Shown in pieces: positions 1 through 8,731 of a DNA stretch of 64,000 nucleotides. The number at the start of each line of letters is the position of its first letter. Within the stretch, counting starts at the first letter, position 1. The notes beneath the pieces are model-generated. The model saw only the letters and a program-made list of their open reading frames with translations, ran no database searches and was not told where the DNA came from. The position numbers were made by a program, and so were the translations under genes. Source of the DNA: Alteraurantiacibacter hainanensis (GTDB lineage Bacteria > Pseudomonadota > Alphaproteobacteria > Sphingomonadales > Sphingomonadaceae); the NCBI RefSeq assembly GCF_036321025.1, contig NZ_JAZAPB010000001.1, forward strand, positions 62,001-126,000, read 5' to 3'.

Positions 1-302
1 GCGACGGACAGGCCCTTCTGTCCGGCGGCGAGATTGCGCCGATAGAAGGCGTTCGATTCCTCGGCGGTGGAGAAACCCGCGTACTGCCGGATCGTCCACG
101 GACGGCCGGTGTACATGCTGGCATAGGGGCCACGCGTGAATGGCGCGAAACCCGGCAGGCCGGGATCGAGGCCCTCGGCATCGCCTGCCGTGTACAGCGG
201 TTTCACCGCGATACCTTCCGGCGTGTGCCAGGTCAGGTCACGGCCCTTCACTTCCTTGTCGGCCTTCGCCTGCCAGTCTTCGAACGTGTTTTCTTCACTC
301 AT
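1..302 (-). CDS. scpA: Methylmalonyl-CoA mutase large subunit, N-terminal 100 residues (runs off the window)
   Basis: Reading leftward from the ATG at 302, the product contains FTRGPYASMYTGRPWTIRQY, AGFSTAEESNAFYRRN and LAAGQKGLSV. These are the conserved N-terminal stretches of B12-dependent methylmalonyl-CoA mutase, which interconverts methylmalonyl-CoA and succinyl-CoA in propionate metabolism. The N-terminus is compact, as in the bacterial large subunit. A GAGG lies about 8 nt before the start. The gene continues beyond base 1, so the barrel, the cobalamin domain and the family subtype (single chain or two-subunit) cannot be seen. The gene symbol is by family resemblance. Confidence 0.93.
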   Translation of the reverse strand, partial: MSEENTFEDWQAKADKEVKGRDLTWHTPEGIAVKPLYTAGDAEGLDPGLPGFAPFTRGPYASMYTGRPWTIRQYAGFSTAEESNAFYRRNLAAGQKGLSV

Positions 303-351
303 GTGAAAAGCCTCATACAGACGCCGCGCGGGGTTTCAACGCGCAGCATGA

Positions 352-1623
352 TCAGGAGGTTGCATCGAACGTGAAGCTGACCCGTACTGTCCCTGCCAGG
401 TTTTCGGCGCTGGACCCGGTTCCGACGGAGAAGGCATTGCGGTCTATCGACGCGTTGCCTTGCACCGAACGTCGGTTCCCGCTGCCGTTCAGAGTGAATG
501 TGATGCGCTGCGGGCGGCTGGCCCCTTTCAGAGACAGCGTCCCGTCCGCTTCGTAGCGATTGCCCGAGACCCGTCGCACGCTGGTGCTGCGCCAGGTGGC
601 CTGCGGGAAGGCCGACGTATTGAAGAAATCGCCGCTTTTCAGCATGTCGTCCTGCGTGGCATCGCCCAGCGTGGCGCTGGCGAGGTTCACGGTGATGGAA
701 ATCCGCGCCGTTTCGGGCGCATCCGGGTCCATCACGATATCGCCGCGCCAGTTGGCGAAGCTGCCATTGAGCGCATTGCCGGCGTTGTCGACGCTGAACC
801 GCAGGGAGCCGCCGGGCTGGATCGCCCAGCTTGGCGGCGGCCCGGCAGGTTCGACGACTTCCTGCTCTGTCTCTTCCGCGGCTTCGGACTCGGTCTGCTC
901 GTCGGGTTCGGATTCTTCCTCGACGATTTCGTCCTCCCCGGCTTCGGATGTGGGCGATGACGAGAGTTCGGGCGTCTGCGCCGGTTCGACCGCCTCCTGC
1001 GGCTCCTCGATCGCTAGTTCGCGATCCTGCGCCACCGAGAAGAGCACGATAAGCCCGACGGCAACGATCGCCCCGCCTGCGGCAATGGCACGGTCGCCCT
1101 TGCCGTCGAAAGTCATCCGCGCCAGCAGGCCGTCATCCATGAGGAAATGATGCCGCAGCGCGCCGGCAACGTGCAGCACGAACAGCGCCAGGCCGCCCCA
1201 GGCCAGCCATTCGTGCGATTCCTCGGCCAGGTCGTTCCACCCGTCCGCCAGCGGCAGGTGCGGCAGTTCCACCACCCCGAAAAGGATGGTCGGCACGTTC
1301 AGGGAGTCGGTGGACACCATTGCCCAGCCGGTCAGCGGCATGGCGATCATGAAGACGTAGAAACCCACGTGCACCGCGCTCGCCAAGAAACCGGCAAAGC
1401 CGCCCTCCAGTCGGGGCGGGCGGGCATGGGTGAAACGCCAGCCCAGCCGCACCAGGCTGAGCGCCAGGATGGTGATGCCGATGGACTTGTGCAGCTGGTA
1501 TTCGGCAAACCCGCTGGCATCCTTGGGCATGGCGAAGCCCAGCGCGATCTCTCCCGCCAGGGCAAGTGCGATCAGCCAGTGGAGGACGATGGCCCCCTTG
1601 GAATAGCGTTGTGCCTCGCTCAA
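352..1623 (-). CDS. Cytochrome b561 - YceI fusion protein
   Basis: A 423-aa protein with two domains. Residues about 1-175 form a di-haem cytochrome b561 domain with four membrane segments (start YSKGAIVLHWLIALALAGE, a LHKSIG histidine, and later EESHEWLAWGGLALFVLHV). After a further hydrophobic stretch (about 183-200) comes a linker of roughly 60 residues very rich in Glu, Ser and Thr. Residues about 268-423 are a YceI-like lipocalin domain (SGDFFNTSAFPQATW, LSLKGASRPQRITF). Known b561 domains pass electrons across the inner membrane, and YceI proteins bind isoprenoid-like lipids. It is reasonable to infer a membrane enzyme handling quinone or isoprenoid in the periplasm. It lies 49 bp downstream of scpA's start on the same strand. 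The substrate is unknown. Confidence 0.9.
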   Translation of the reverse strand: MSEAQRYSKGAIVLHWLIALALAGEIALGFAMPKDASGFAEYQLHKSIGITILALSLVRLGWRFTHARPPRLEGGFAGFLASAVHVGFYVFMIAMPLTGWAMVSTDSLNVPTILFGVVELPHLPLADGWNDLAEESHEWLAWGGLALFVLHVAGALRHHFLMDDGLLARMTFDGKGDRAIAAGGAIVAVGLIVLFSVAQDRELAIEEPQEAVEPAQTPELSSSPTSEAGEDEIVEEESEPDEQTESEAAEETEQEVVEPAGPPPSWAIQPGGSLRFSVDNAGNALNGSFANWRGDIVMDPDAPETARISITVNLASATLGDATQDDMLKSGDFFNTSAFPQATWRSTSVRRVSGNRYEADGTLSLKGASRPQRITFTLNGSGNRRSVQGNASIDRNAFSVGTGSSAENLAGTVRVSFTFDATS

Positions 1624-1759
1624 AACTTGCCTCCCGGTCGTCTCGCGCCGGTGTCGCCCATCACGGCGTCGCGATCAATCCCGCGCGCAACCGCTTTCCT
1701 ACACGATCCGGCGCGGTTCACAGCCGCCCGCGACTCCAACAGCAAGCGGAATCAAGTAC

Positions 1760-2173
1760 ATGGCCATCATCGAATCGCTTATCGGTCCCATCGCCTCCAT
1801 CATCGACAAGGTCATTCCCGACAAGGAAGCGCGCGAACGCGCCAAGATCGAGCTTATCAAGCTCGAAGGAACGCAGGAAATGCAGCAGATCGAGGCGCGG
1901 CTTTCGGCCATCGTGGCGGAGGCGAATTCATCCGATCCGTGGACCAGCCGCGCCCGGCCGAGCTTCCTCTACGTGATGTACGTGCTGCTTCTCACGGCCC
2001 TGCCGATGGGCGTGCTGTCCGCCTTTGCCCCTACCACCGCGCAGGATATTGCGCGCGGAATGAACGATTATCTGGGCGGGCTTCCCGAGCCGCTCTACGC
2101 GCTGTTCGGCACAGGCTACCTCGGTTACACGGCGGCGCGCCAGTGGGGCAAGATCAAGAGCGTGGAGAAATAA
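1760..2173 (+). CDS. GTA-type 3-TM holin family protein
   Basis: A 137-aa protein. It has a short N-terminal hydrophobic/amphipathic segment (MAIIESLIGPIASIIDKVIP), a charged helix rich in Glu and Lys (about 22-55), then two membrane segments (about 68-88 and 108-124) and a basic tail. This order and the SRARPSFLYVMY motif match the alphaproteobacterial holin-of-three-TMs family linked to gene transfer agent release (Pfam GTA_holin_3TM). Family members permeabilise the inner membrane so that an endolysin can reach peptidoglycan. No endolysin or GTA structural gene is nearby, so here it is an orphan between a redox gene and aroQ. Its role is not established by context. Confidence 0.75.
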   Translation: MAIIESLIGPIASIIDKVIPDKEARERAKIELIKLEGTQEMQQIEARLSAIVAEANSSDPWTSRARPSFLYVMYVLLLTALPMGVLSAFAPTTAQDIARGMNDYLGGLPEPLYALFGTGYLGYTAARQWGKIKSVEK

Positions 2174-2235
2174 CCGCCCGATTTGCCGCAATCAGCCCTT
2201 GGCCGCGCCGGGTCCGGGCGGCTAAGGGCTGGTGC

Positions 2236-2670
2236 ATGACCGACACGATATTTGTACTCAACGGACCCAACCTCAACCTCCTCGGCGTGCGAGAGCCCGA
2301 TATATACGGCGCGGATTCGCTCGACGATATCGCCGGACGGCTCGAGGACCGCGCAAAGCCGCTCGGTATCGAGATCGAGATGCGGCAGTCCAACCACGAG
2401 GGACACCTGGTCGACTGGTTGCACGAAGCGCAGACCGTCGGCGCCAAGGCAGTGATCCTCAACGCGGGCGCCCTCACGCACACCAGCCTGGCGCTCTATG
2501 ACGCCATCAAGGGGCTCAAGACCCCGGTGATAGAGGTACACATCTCGAACCCCGCCGCGCGCGAGGCCTATCGCCACAAGAGCTATGTCGGAATGGCGGC
2601 GCTCGGTACTATCTCCGGATTCGGCGCTTACGGCTACGAACTGGCGCTGGATGCCGCTGCCAAGCTGTGA
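2236..2670 (+). CDS. aroQ: 3-Dehydroquinate dehydratase, type II
   Basis: A 144-aa cytosolic enzyme of normal type II length. It converts 3-dehydroquinate to 3-dehydroshikimate in the shikimate pathway. Visible motifs are FVLNGPNLNLLGVREPDIYG near the N-terminus (catalytic Tyr loop), MRQSNHEGHLVDWLHEA, LNAGALTHTSLALYDAI and the catalytic His region EVHISNP. The ATG at 2236 is chosen because FVLNGPNLNLLG starts five residues later; the frame stays open upstream without homology. It is followed 81 bp later by accB, the usual aroQ-accB-accC order of alphaproteobacteria. Confidence 0.97.
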   Translation: MTDTIFVLNGPNLNLLGVREPDIYGADSLDDIAGRLEDRAKPLGIEIEMRQSNHEGHLVDWLHEAQTVGAKAVILNAGALTHTSLALYDAIKGLKTPVIEVHISNPAAREAYRHKSYVGMAALGTISGFGAYGYELALDAAAKL

Positions 2671-2751
2671 TCCCGCAGTGAGACTTGCCTTGCGGGCCGA
2701 CAGGCTCTAGCCCGCAAGGCCAGCCTAAATTGGTCGCAGAATGGGGATTGC

Positions 2752-3258
2752 ATGCCTGAAACGAAGGGCAAAACCGCCCGCAAGGGTGGACTGAACGTCG
2801 ATACCGCGCTGGTGCGCGAACTGGCCGATATCCTGGCCGAAACCGGTCTGACCGAGATCGAGGTGGAGGACGACGACAGGCGTATCCGCGTGTCGCGCGG
2901 GTCCGTGGCAAGCGCCGCGCCCGCCACCTACGCCGCTCCCGCCATGGCCGCGCCCGCTCCGGCGAACGCCCCGGCGGATCAGCAGGGCAGTGCCGAGCCC
3001 GCCCAGCCCGCGCCGGTCGATCACGCCAATGCGGTGAAATCGCCGATGGTGGGCACCGCCTATCTCGCGCCCGATCCCGGATCGCCCGACTTCGTTAAGG
3101 TGGGCGACGCCGTGAAGGCCGGCGATACCTTGCTGATCGTGGAAGCGATGAAGGTGATGAACCCGATTACCGCGCCAAAGGACGGCACGGTGAAGGACTT
3201 GCTGATAGGCAACGGCGAGCCGGTCGAGTTCGACCAGCCGCTCGTCATCGTCGCGTAG
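2752..3258 (+). CDS. accB: Biotin carboxyl carrier protein of acetyl-CoA carboxylase
   Basis: A 168-aa protein. Residues about 10-55 form the N-terminal helper region, then comes an Ala/Pro-rich flexible linker (about 57-90), then the biotinyl domain. The biotin attachment site is Lys134 in VEAMKVMNPI. The protein carries the carboxybiotin between AccC and the AccDA transferase in the first step of fatty acid synthesis. accC begins 10 bp after the stop codon, so the two are co-transcribed and produced together. Length and linker are typical. Confidence 0.97.
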   Translation: MPETKGKTARKGGLNVDTALVRELADILAETGLTEIEVEDDDRRIRVSRGSVASAAPATYAAPAMAAPAPANAPADQQGSAEPAQPAPVDHANAVKSPMVGTAYLAPDPGSPDFVKVGDAVKAGDTLLIVEAMKVMNPITAPKDGTVKDLLIGNGEPVEFDQPLVIVA

Positions 3259-3268
3259 GGGCGCGGTC

Positions 3269-4633
3269 ATGGGCATTTCCCGCATCCTTATCGCCAATCG
3301 CGGAGAGATCGCGCTGCGTATCCATCGCGCCGCGCACGAGATGGGTATCGAGACGGTGGCGGTGCATTCCACCGCCGATGCCGAGGCCATGCACGTGCGG
3401 CTGGCCGACCATGCAGTGTGCATCGGTCCGCCGCCTGCCAGCGAAAGTTACCTGAACCACGCCGCGATCATCTCCGCGGCGGAGATCACCGGGGCCGACG
3501 CGATCCATCCCGGCTATGGCTTCCTGTCGGAAAACGCCAAGTTCGCGGACATCGTGGAAGCGCACTCGATCGCCTGGATCGGCCCGAAACCCGAACACAT
3601 CCGCACGATGGGCGACAAGGTGCAGGCCAAGAAGACCGCCGGTGCGCTGGGCCTGCCGCTGGTGCCCGGAAGCGACGGCGCGGTTTCCGATTTCGACGAG
3701 ATGCGCGAAGTCGCCGCGGAAATCGGCTACCCGGTGCTGGCCAAGGCGGCGGCGGGCGGCGGCGGTCGCGGCATGAAGGTCGTGCCAAGCGAGGAGCAGC
3801 TGGAACCGCTGGTGAAGCAGGCCATGAACGAGGCGAAGGCCGCGTTCGGCGACGACACCATGTACCTGGAAAAATACCTCGGCAATCCGCGTCACATCGA
3901 ATTCCAGGTGTTCGGCGACGGGCGCGGGAATGCAATCCACCTCGGCGAGCGCGACTGTTCACTGCAACGCCGTCACCAGAAGGTGTTCGAGGAAGCCCCC
4001 AGCCCTGTCATCACCCAGGAGGAGCGGATGCGCATGGGCGGCATCGTGGCGAACGCCATGGCCGACATGCAGTATCGCGGCGCGGGCACGATCGAGTTCC
4101 TGTGGGAGAACGGTGAGTTCTACTTCATCGAGATGAACACCCGCCTGCAGGTGGAGCATCCGGTGACCGAGGCGATCACCGGAATGGACCTGGTGCGCGA
4201 ACAGATCCGCATCGCCGACGGCAAGGATCTGTCGGTAAAGCAGGAGGATATCCGCTTCACCGGCCATGCCATCGAATGTCGCATCAATGCCGAGGACCCG
4301 TTCACCTTCGCGCCCAGCCCCGGCAAGATCGATTACTATCATGCTGCAGGCGGCATGCACGTTCGCGTGGATAGCGGCCTCTACGCCGGCTACACCATCC
4401 CGCCCTACTACGATTCCATGATCGCCAAGCTGATCGTCTACGGTCGCACTCGCGAGGGGTGCCTCATGCGCCTGCGCCGGGCGCTTGAGGAAATGGTGAT
4501 TTCCGGCGTGAAGACCTCGATCCCACTGCATCAGGAATTGCTGCGGCAACCCGACGTCCTCAGCGGTGACTACACGATCAAGTGGCTGGAGGAATGGCTG
4601 GCCGAACGCGAGACCCCTGCCGACAAGAACTGA
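3269..4633 (+). CDS. accC: Acetyl-CoA carboxylase, biotin carboxylase subunit
   Basis: A 454-aa protein of the usual length. It uses ATP and bicarbonate to carboxylate the biotin on AccB. The N-terminal biotin carboxylase domain begins ISRILIANRGEIALRIHRAA. The ATP-grasp glycine loop is KAAAGGGGRGMKVV, and active-site stretches FIEMNTRLQVEHPVTE and GHAIECRINAED are intact. The C-terminal domain ends KWLEEWLAER. The start follows accB by 10 bp. A signal-peptide-bearing peptidase gene begins 22 bp after the stop. Confidence 0.97.
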   Translation: MGISRILIANRGEIALRIHRAAHEMGIETVAVHSTADAEAMHVRLADHAVCIGPPPASESYLNHAAIISAAEITGADAIHPGYGFLSENAKFADIVEAHSIAWIGPKPEHIRTMGDKVQAKKTAGALGLPLVPGSDGAVSDFDEMREVAAEIGYPVLAKAAAGGGGRGMKVVPSEEQLEPLVKQAMNEAKAAFGDDTMYLEKYLGNPRHIEFQVFGDGRGNAIHLGERDCSLQRRHQKVFEEAPSPVITQEERMRMGGIVANAMADMQYRGAGTIEFLWENGEFYFIEMNTRLQVEHPVTEAITGMDLVREQIRIADGKDLSVKQEDIRFTGHAIECRINAEDPFTFAPSPGKIDYYHAAGGMHVRVDSGLYAGYTIPPYYDSMIAKLIVYGRTREGCLMRLRRALEEMVISGVKTSIPLHQELLRQPDVLSGDYTIKWLEEWLAERETPADKN

Positions 4634-4655
4634 CCTGAAAGCTGGAGTGCCTCTT

Positions 4656-6587
4656 ATGCGTTGGATTGCCGTGCCCCTCGCCCTCATGTCGCTCTCCGCA
4701 CCGGTTCTGGCGCAGGACGACGGCGGGCAGGTCGTGGAAAAGCCGGCTGCCATCGTGGCAGACGGTATTCCCGCGATCCCGCAATCGCTGGCGGCAGAAA
4801 CGCGGCCCTATTTCGAATACCGAACCGCGGGCTTCAGCGGCTGGAACGCAGGCGATCGTTCGATGATCGTGACCACCCGCTTTGCCGACACCGCGCAAGT
4901 CCACCGCGTGGCCGTGCCCGGCGGCGCGCGCACGCAGATGACCTTCGAGGAAGAGCCGGTCGGGGGAGCCAGCTATTCGCCCGACGGCAGCGTACTGCTC
5001 ATCTCGAAGGACATCGGCGGCAACGAGTTCGACCAGATCTTCCGCTACGAGAACGGTCAGCTGGCGCTGCTGACAGACGGCACCAGCCGCAACGGCCTCG
5101 GCGCGTGGACCAACGACGGATCGATGGTCGCCTTCAGCTCGACGAAGCGCAACGGGCGCGACACCGATCTCTACATCATGGATCCGCGCGATCCCTCCAC
5201 CACCCGCGTGCTGGCCGAGCGACAGGGCGGCGGCTGGTTCGTGGCAGACTTCACGCCCGACGACAGCGCTGCGCTGGTGATCAACTATATCTCCGTGCAG
5301 GAAATCGAGCTTTATCTGATCGACCTCGCCACGGGCGAGGAAACCCGCATTACCGATCCCGATAACCCGATGGCCTTCAGCGGCCTGGAATATGCGCCCG
5401 ATGGTCGCCTGTGGGTGTCGACGGATCAGGGCTCCGATTTCAAGCGGCTGGGCACGCTTGACCCGGCAACCGGCGCGTTCACGCCGGTGGTGGAAGAAGA
5501 CTGGGACATTTCCGGATTCGATATCTCCGACGACGGCAGCTTCATCGCCTACGAGGTGAATGCGGCGGGCCGGTCGCAGCTGAAGATCTACGACATCGCC
5601 AGCGGCGAGATCCGCACGGCCGACTTGCCGCCCGGCGTCGTTGGCGGATTCGAAATCGCACCTTGGGGCGAAGTCGGCTTCACCTTCAGTTCCAACCAGG
5701 CATCGTCCGATGCCTACAGCCTCGACCCGGAGACACTAGAACTCACCCGCTGGACCACCAGCGAGACGGGCGGGCTCGACCCGACAGCCAACGTGCTGCC
5801 CGAACTGGTCGAGATCGAGAGCTTCGACGGCGAACCGATGTCGGGCTTCCTCTATCGGCCGGACCCTGAACGCTTTCCCGGACCGCGCCCGCTTATCGTG
5901 GATATTCACGGCGGCCCCGAAGGCCAGTCCACCGCCAGCTTCCAGGGCCGGGCCAACTACCTCATCAACGAATGGGGCGTGGCGATCTTCGAACCCAACG
6001 TGCGCGGCTCCACCGGTTACGGCAAGCGCTTCGTCAGCCTCGACAACGGTCCCTACCAGCGCGAGAACTCGGTGCTGGATATCGGCGCCTTCCTCGACGT
6101 GCTTGAAGCGGACCCCGCCATCGACGCGGAGCGCATGATGGTGACCGGCGGCAGCTACGGCGGCTACATGTGCTATGCCAGCGCCCTGCGCTACGGCGAC
6201 CGTTTCGATGCCGCCGCCTGCGTCGTCGCGATCTCCAGCTTCGTCACTTTCCTCGAGAATACAGAGGATTACCGCCGCGACCTGCGCCGCGTGGAATATG
6301 GCGACGAGCGGGACCCCGAACAGCGTGCCAAGCTGATCGAGATCAGCCCTCTGACCCGGATCGACGAGCTTGACATACCCTTGCTGGTGGCGACCGGCGC
6401 GAACGATCCGCGCGTTCCCGCATCGGAAGCCGATCAGGTCATCCAGGCGGTGCGCGACAACGGACGCGAGGCGTGGCATTTCCTCGCCGAGAACGAGGGT
6501 CATGGTTTCGCACGCAAGGAAAACGCCGATTACTACTATTGGACCTTCCTGACTTTCGTGCGCGAAAACCTGCTGGACCAGGACTGA
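4656..6587 (+). CDS. Secreted prolyl oligopeptidase family (S9) serine peptidase
   Basis: A 643-aa protein with an N-terminal signal peptide (MRWIAVPLALMSLSAPVLA, then QDDG). Residues about 60-390 form a WD40/TolB-like beta-propeller. Residues about 400-643 are the alpha/beta hydrolase domain. The catalytic triad can be placed at Ser500 (GGSYGGYM), Asp584 (GANDPRVP) and His616 (ENEGHGF). Family members (DPP IV/acylaminoacyl peptidase type) cleave short peptides in the periplasm. The ATG at 4656 is chosen over upstream in-frame codons because it gives the signal peptide and lies just after the accC stop. The substrate is unknown. Confidence 0.93.
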   Translation: MRWIAVPLALMSLSAPVLAQDDGGQVVEKPAAIVADGIPAIPQSLAAETRPYFEYRTAGFSGWNAGDRSMIVTTRFADTAQVHRVAVPGGARTQMTFEEEPVGGASYSPDGSVLLISKDIGGNEFDQIFRYENGQLALLTDGTSRNGLGAWTNDGSMVAFSSTKRNGRDTDLYIMDPRDPSTTRVLAERQGGGWFVADFTPDDSAALVINYISVQEIELYLIDLATGEETRITDPDNPMAFSGLEYAPDGRLWVSTDQGSDFKRLGTLDPATGAFTPVVEEDWDISGFDISDDGSFIAYEVNAAGRSQLKIYDIASGEIRTADLPPGVVGGFEIAPWGEVGFTFSSNQASSDAYSLDPETLELTRWTTSETGGLDPTANVLPELVEIESFDGEPMSGFLYRPDPERFPGPRPLIVDIHGGPEGQSTASFQGRANYLINEWGVAIFEPNVRGSTGYGKRFVSLDNGPYQRENSVLDIGAFLDVLEADPAIDAERMMVTGGSYGGYMCYASALRYGDRFDAAACVVAISSFVTFLENTEDYRRDLRRVEYGDERDPEQRAKLIEISPLTRIDELDIPLLVATGANDPRVPASEADQVIQAVRDNGREAWHFLAENEGHGFARKENADYYYWTFLTFVRENLLDQD

Positions 6588-6605
6588 CGGGAACCGCCAG
6601 TCACG

Positions 6606-7610
6606 ATGCCAGCCCTCTCCGATATAGGAATACTCGTTGCCGGCCTCCTGCTGCTGATGGTCGGCGGGGACGTGATGGTGCGCGGCGCGGTGCGCATTGC
6701 CGAGCGGCTCAGTCTCTCGCCCATGCTGATCGGCCTCGTGGTGGTCGGCCTGGGCACGTCCAGCCCCGAACTGGCCGCCAGCGTTCAGGCTGCCCTCGCC
6801 GGATCGCCGGGCCTGGCCATCGGCAACATCGTCGGCTCCAACATCGCCAACCTCCTGCTGGTGCTGGGCAGCGCGGCCCTGATCGCCCCGATGGCGGTGG
6901 ATCGCACCGCCCTGTGGCGCGACGGCGGCGTGGGCCTGGCGGCCTCGCTGGCGCTGATGCTGGCGGCCTACACGCTGGGCCTCGACCGCGTCGTGGCCAC
7001 GGTGTTTCTGCTCGCCCTCGCCCTCTACATCTGGAGCGCATACAAGCAGGAGCAGACCTTTCCGGCGGACCAGAAGGTGGATCACAGCGCCGCCTACGAC
7101 AGGGCCGCGGCTTCCGAAGGGCTGGACCCCGCCCTCTCCCCGCACGACGCGCCTGAGGGCAGCCTGGCCAAGGCGCTGGTGCTGTTCGTCGTCGGACTGG
7201 CGGTGATCGTCGGTGGCGGCACCCTGCTGGTCAACGGAGCCGTGGCCATTGCATCCGACATGGGCGTGAGCGAGGCGGTAATCGGCCTTACCATCGTTGC
7301 CGTGGGCACTTCGGCACCCGAACTCGTCACCTCGGTCATCGCCGCCATTCGCGGGCAGAGCGACATCGCGCTCGGCAACGTGCTCGGCTCCAACATATAC
7401 AACTTGCTGTTCATCGGCGGCGTCACCGGCCTTGTCGCGCCTGGCGGCATCCCGGAGAAGATCGCCGATTTCGACCTGCCGCTAGCTACGCTGACGGCAT
7501 TCGTCGTGATGGTTTTCGCCTATACCGGCGGGCGGCTATCGCGCCGCGAGGGCGGTCTGCTGCTGTTCGGCTACGTGGCATACACGGCCGTTACCTCCGG
7601 CCTAGTCTAG
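6606..7610 (+). CDS. Calcium/sodium antiporter, YrbG type
   Basis: A 334-aa inner-membrane protein built from two inverted halves, as in the CaCA superfamily. Repeat 1 carries GLGTSSPELAASVQAAL and GNIVGSNIANLLLVLG. Repeat 2 carries AVGTSAPELVTSVIAAI and GNVLGSNIYNLLFIGG. These alpha-repeats line the ion path. About ten membrane segments are visible, with a hydrophilic loop at about 142-185. It exchanges Ca2+ (or another divalent cation) for Na+ or H+. It follows the S9 peptidase gene by 18 bp, and its 3' end meets the minus-strand GFA gene. Confidence 0.93.
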   Translation: MPALSDIGILVAGLLLLMVGGDVMVRGAVRIAERLSLSPMLIGLVVVGLGTSSPELAASVQAALAGSPGLAIGNIVGSNIANLLLVLGSAALIAPMAVDRTALWRDGGVGLAASLALMLAAYTLGLDRVVATVFLLALALYIWSAYKQEQTFPADQKVDHSAAYDRAAASEGLDPALSPHDAPEGSLAKALVLFVVGLAVIVGGGTLLVNGAVAIASDMGVSEAVIGLTIVAVGTSAPELVTSVIAAIRGQSDIALGNVLGSNIYNLLFIGGVTGLVAPGGIPEKIADFDLPLATLTAFVVMVFAYTGGRLSRREGGLLLFGYVAYTAVTSGLV

Positions 7611-7623
7611 ACACGTCGCCGCC

Positions 7624-8055
7624 CTAGTCGAAGGTAAAGCCCGCGGCTTTCGCTTCCTCGATCACCTCTTCGCCGGTCTGCCGGGGATGATCGCCTGATA
7701 TCTCCGCCCACCGGGCCTTCTCGTCGACGAAAATCTCCTTCTCGACGGCGAAGGCATCGGCATCGGAGAACAGGCCCGCGTGAAAGCTGCGGTTGCCGGT
7801 TGGCAGAAACTTGTACCACAGGTTGCACCCGCAGGTGCCGCAGAACGCGCGTTCCGCCCATTCGCTGGAGCGATAGCGGCTGATCGCATCCTCTCCCGCG
7901 ATGGTGAAGCTTTCCCCCGCCAGCGCGGCGTAGAACGGACCTCCGGTGCGACGGCACATGTCGCAGTGGCATATCTCTACGGATTGTTTCGGATCGACGA
8001 GCGTTATCGTCACCGCGCCGCACAGGCAGTGCCCCTCGATCGCGGCCGCGGTCAT
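7624..8055 (-). CDS. GFA-family (CENP-V/GFA) zinc protein
   Basis: A 143-aa protein with the zinc cysteines of the glutathione-dependent formaldehyde-activating fold: GHCLCGAVTI, CHCDMCRRTGGPF and FCGTCGCNLWYKF. Some family members bind S-hydroxymethylglutathione, but most are uncharacterised, and neither of the formaldehyde dehydrogenase genes that would support that role is nearby. The gene ends 13 bp from the convergent antiporter gene and starts next to the Lrp gene's 3' end (1-bp gap), so the two minus-strand genes are probably co-transcribed. Confidence 0.88.
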   Translation of the reverse strand: MTAAAIEGHCLCGAVTITLVDPKQSVEICHCDMCRRTGGPFYAALAGESFTIAGEDAISRYRSSEWAERAFCGTCGCNLWYKFLPTGNRSFHAGLFSDADAFAVEKEIFVDEKARWAEISGDHPRQTGEEVIEEAKAAGFTFD

Positions 8056-8056
8056 C

Positions 8057-8524
8057 CTAGGGTTCCAGCGGTACGCCGGGCTTGTGCTTGGACGTGCGAA
8101 TCGTCAGCGAAGTCTTCACGCTGGCCACGTTGGGCGCGGGCGTCAGCTTGCTGGTCAGGAATTCCTGGAAGCTCTGCAGGTCCTTGCTCACGATCTTGAG
8201 GATGAAATCGATCTCGCCATTGAGCATGTGGCACTCGCGCACTTCCTCGAGCCCGGCGATGTGATCCTCGAACGCCTTCAGGTCCTCCTCCGCCTGGCTG
8301 CGGAGGGAAACCATCGCGAAAACAGTGATGGCAAAGCCCAGTTTCGAGGAATCCAGGTCGGCGTGGTAGCCACGAATCACGCCCTCTTCCTCCAGCGCGC
8401 GCACGCGGCGGAGGCACGGCGGAGCGGTCAGCCCGACGCGGCGCGCCAGGTCGACATTCGTCACCCGGCCTTCTGCCTGAAGCTCCGCCAAGAGGCGGCG
8501 ATCAATCTTGTCGAGTGTGGACAT
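8057..8524 (-). CDS. Lrp/AsnC family transcriptional regulator
   Basis: A 155-aa protein. The N-terminal winged HTH (LDKIDRRLLAELQAEGRVTN, then VDLARRVGLTAPPCLRRVRA) is followed by the RAM/AsnC ligand domain (ITVFAMVSLRSQAEEDLKAF, and GEIDFILKIVSKDLQSFQEF). The ATG at 8524 is chosen because the family consensus starts there and the ideal ribosome site GGAGGGGG lies 8 nt upstream; an upstream in-frame codon adds only unrelated residues. The family senses amino acids. Its targets are unknown, but the GFA gene immediately downstream is a candidate. Confidence 0.93.
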   Translation of the reverse strand: MSTLDKIDRRLLAELQAEGRVTNVDLARRVGLTAPPCLRRVRALEEEGVIRGYHADLDSSKLGFAITVFAMVSLRSQAEEDLKAFEDHIAGLEEVRECHMLNGEIDFILKIVSKDLQSFQEFLTSKLTPAPNVASVKTSLTIRTSKHKPGVPLEP

Positions 8525-8731
8525 CCAAAAGCCCCCTCCAGGGATTCCGCAATCCTGCGGATGTAGCACGCAACATATACTACGCCGGAACGCGTTCTCG
8601 CATAACAAAGTTCCTTATGATTGCAATTGTCCCCTTTTGCAACGCACCGGGCAACGGCCATGCCTGCCCCCCCTCGCCCGGCTATTGGCACGGTTGGTGA
8701 ACCTTTAATCGCGTTTCCAACCGGAGCCTGA

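Noticed and set aside
1760..2173. Prophage or GTA cluster
   Set aside because: Only the holin-like gene is present; neighbours are core metabolic genes and there are no capsid, tail, terminase or integrase genes.
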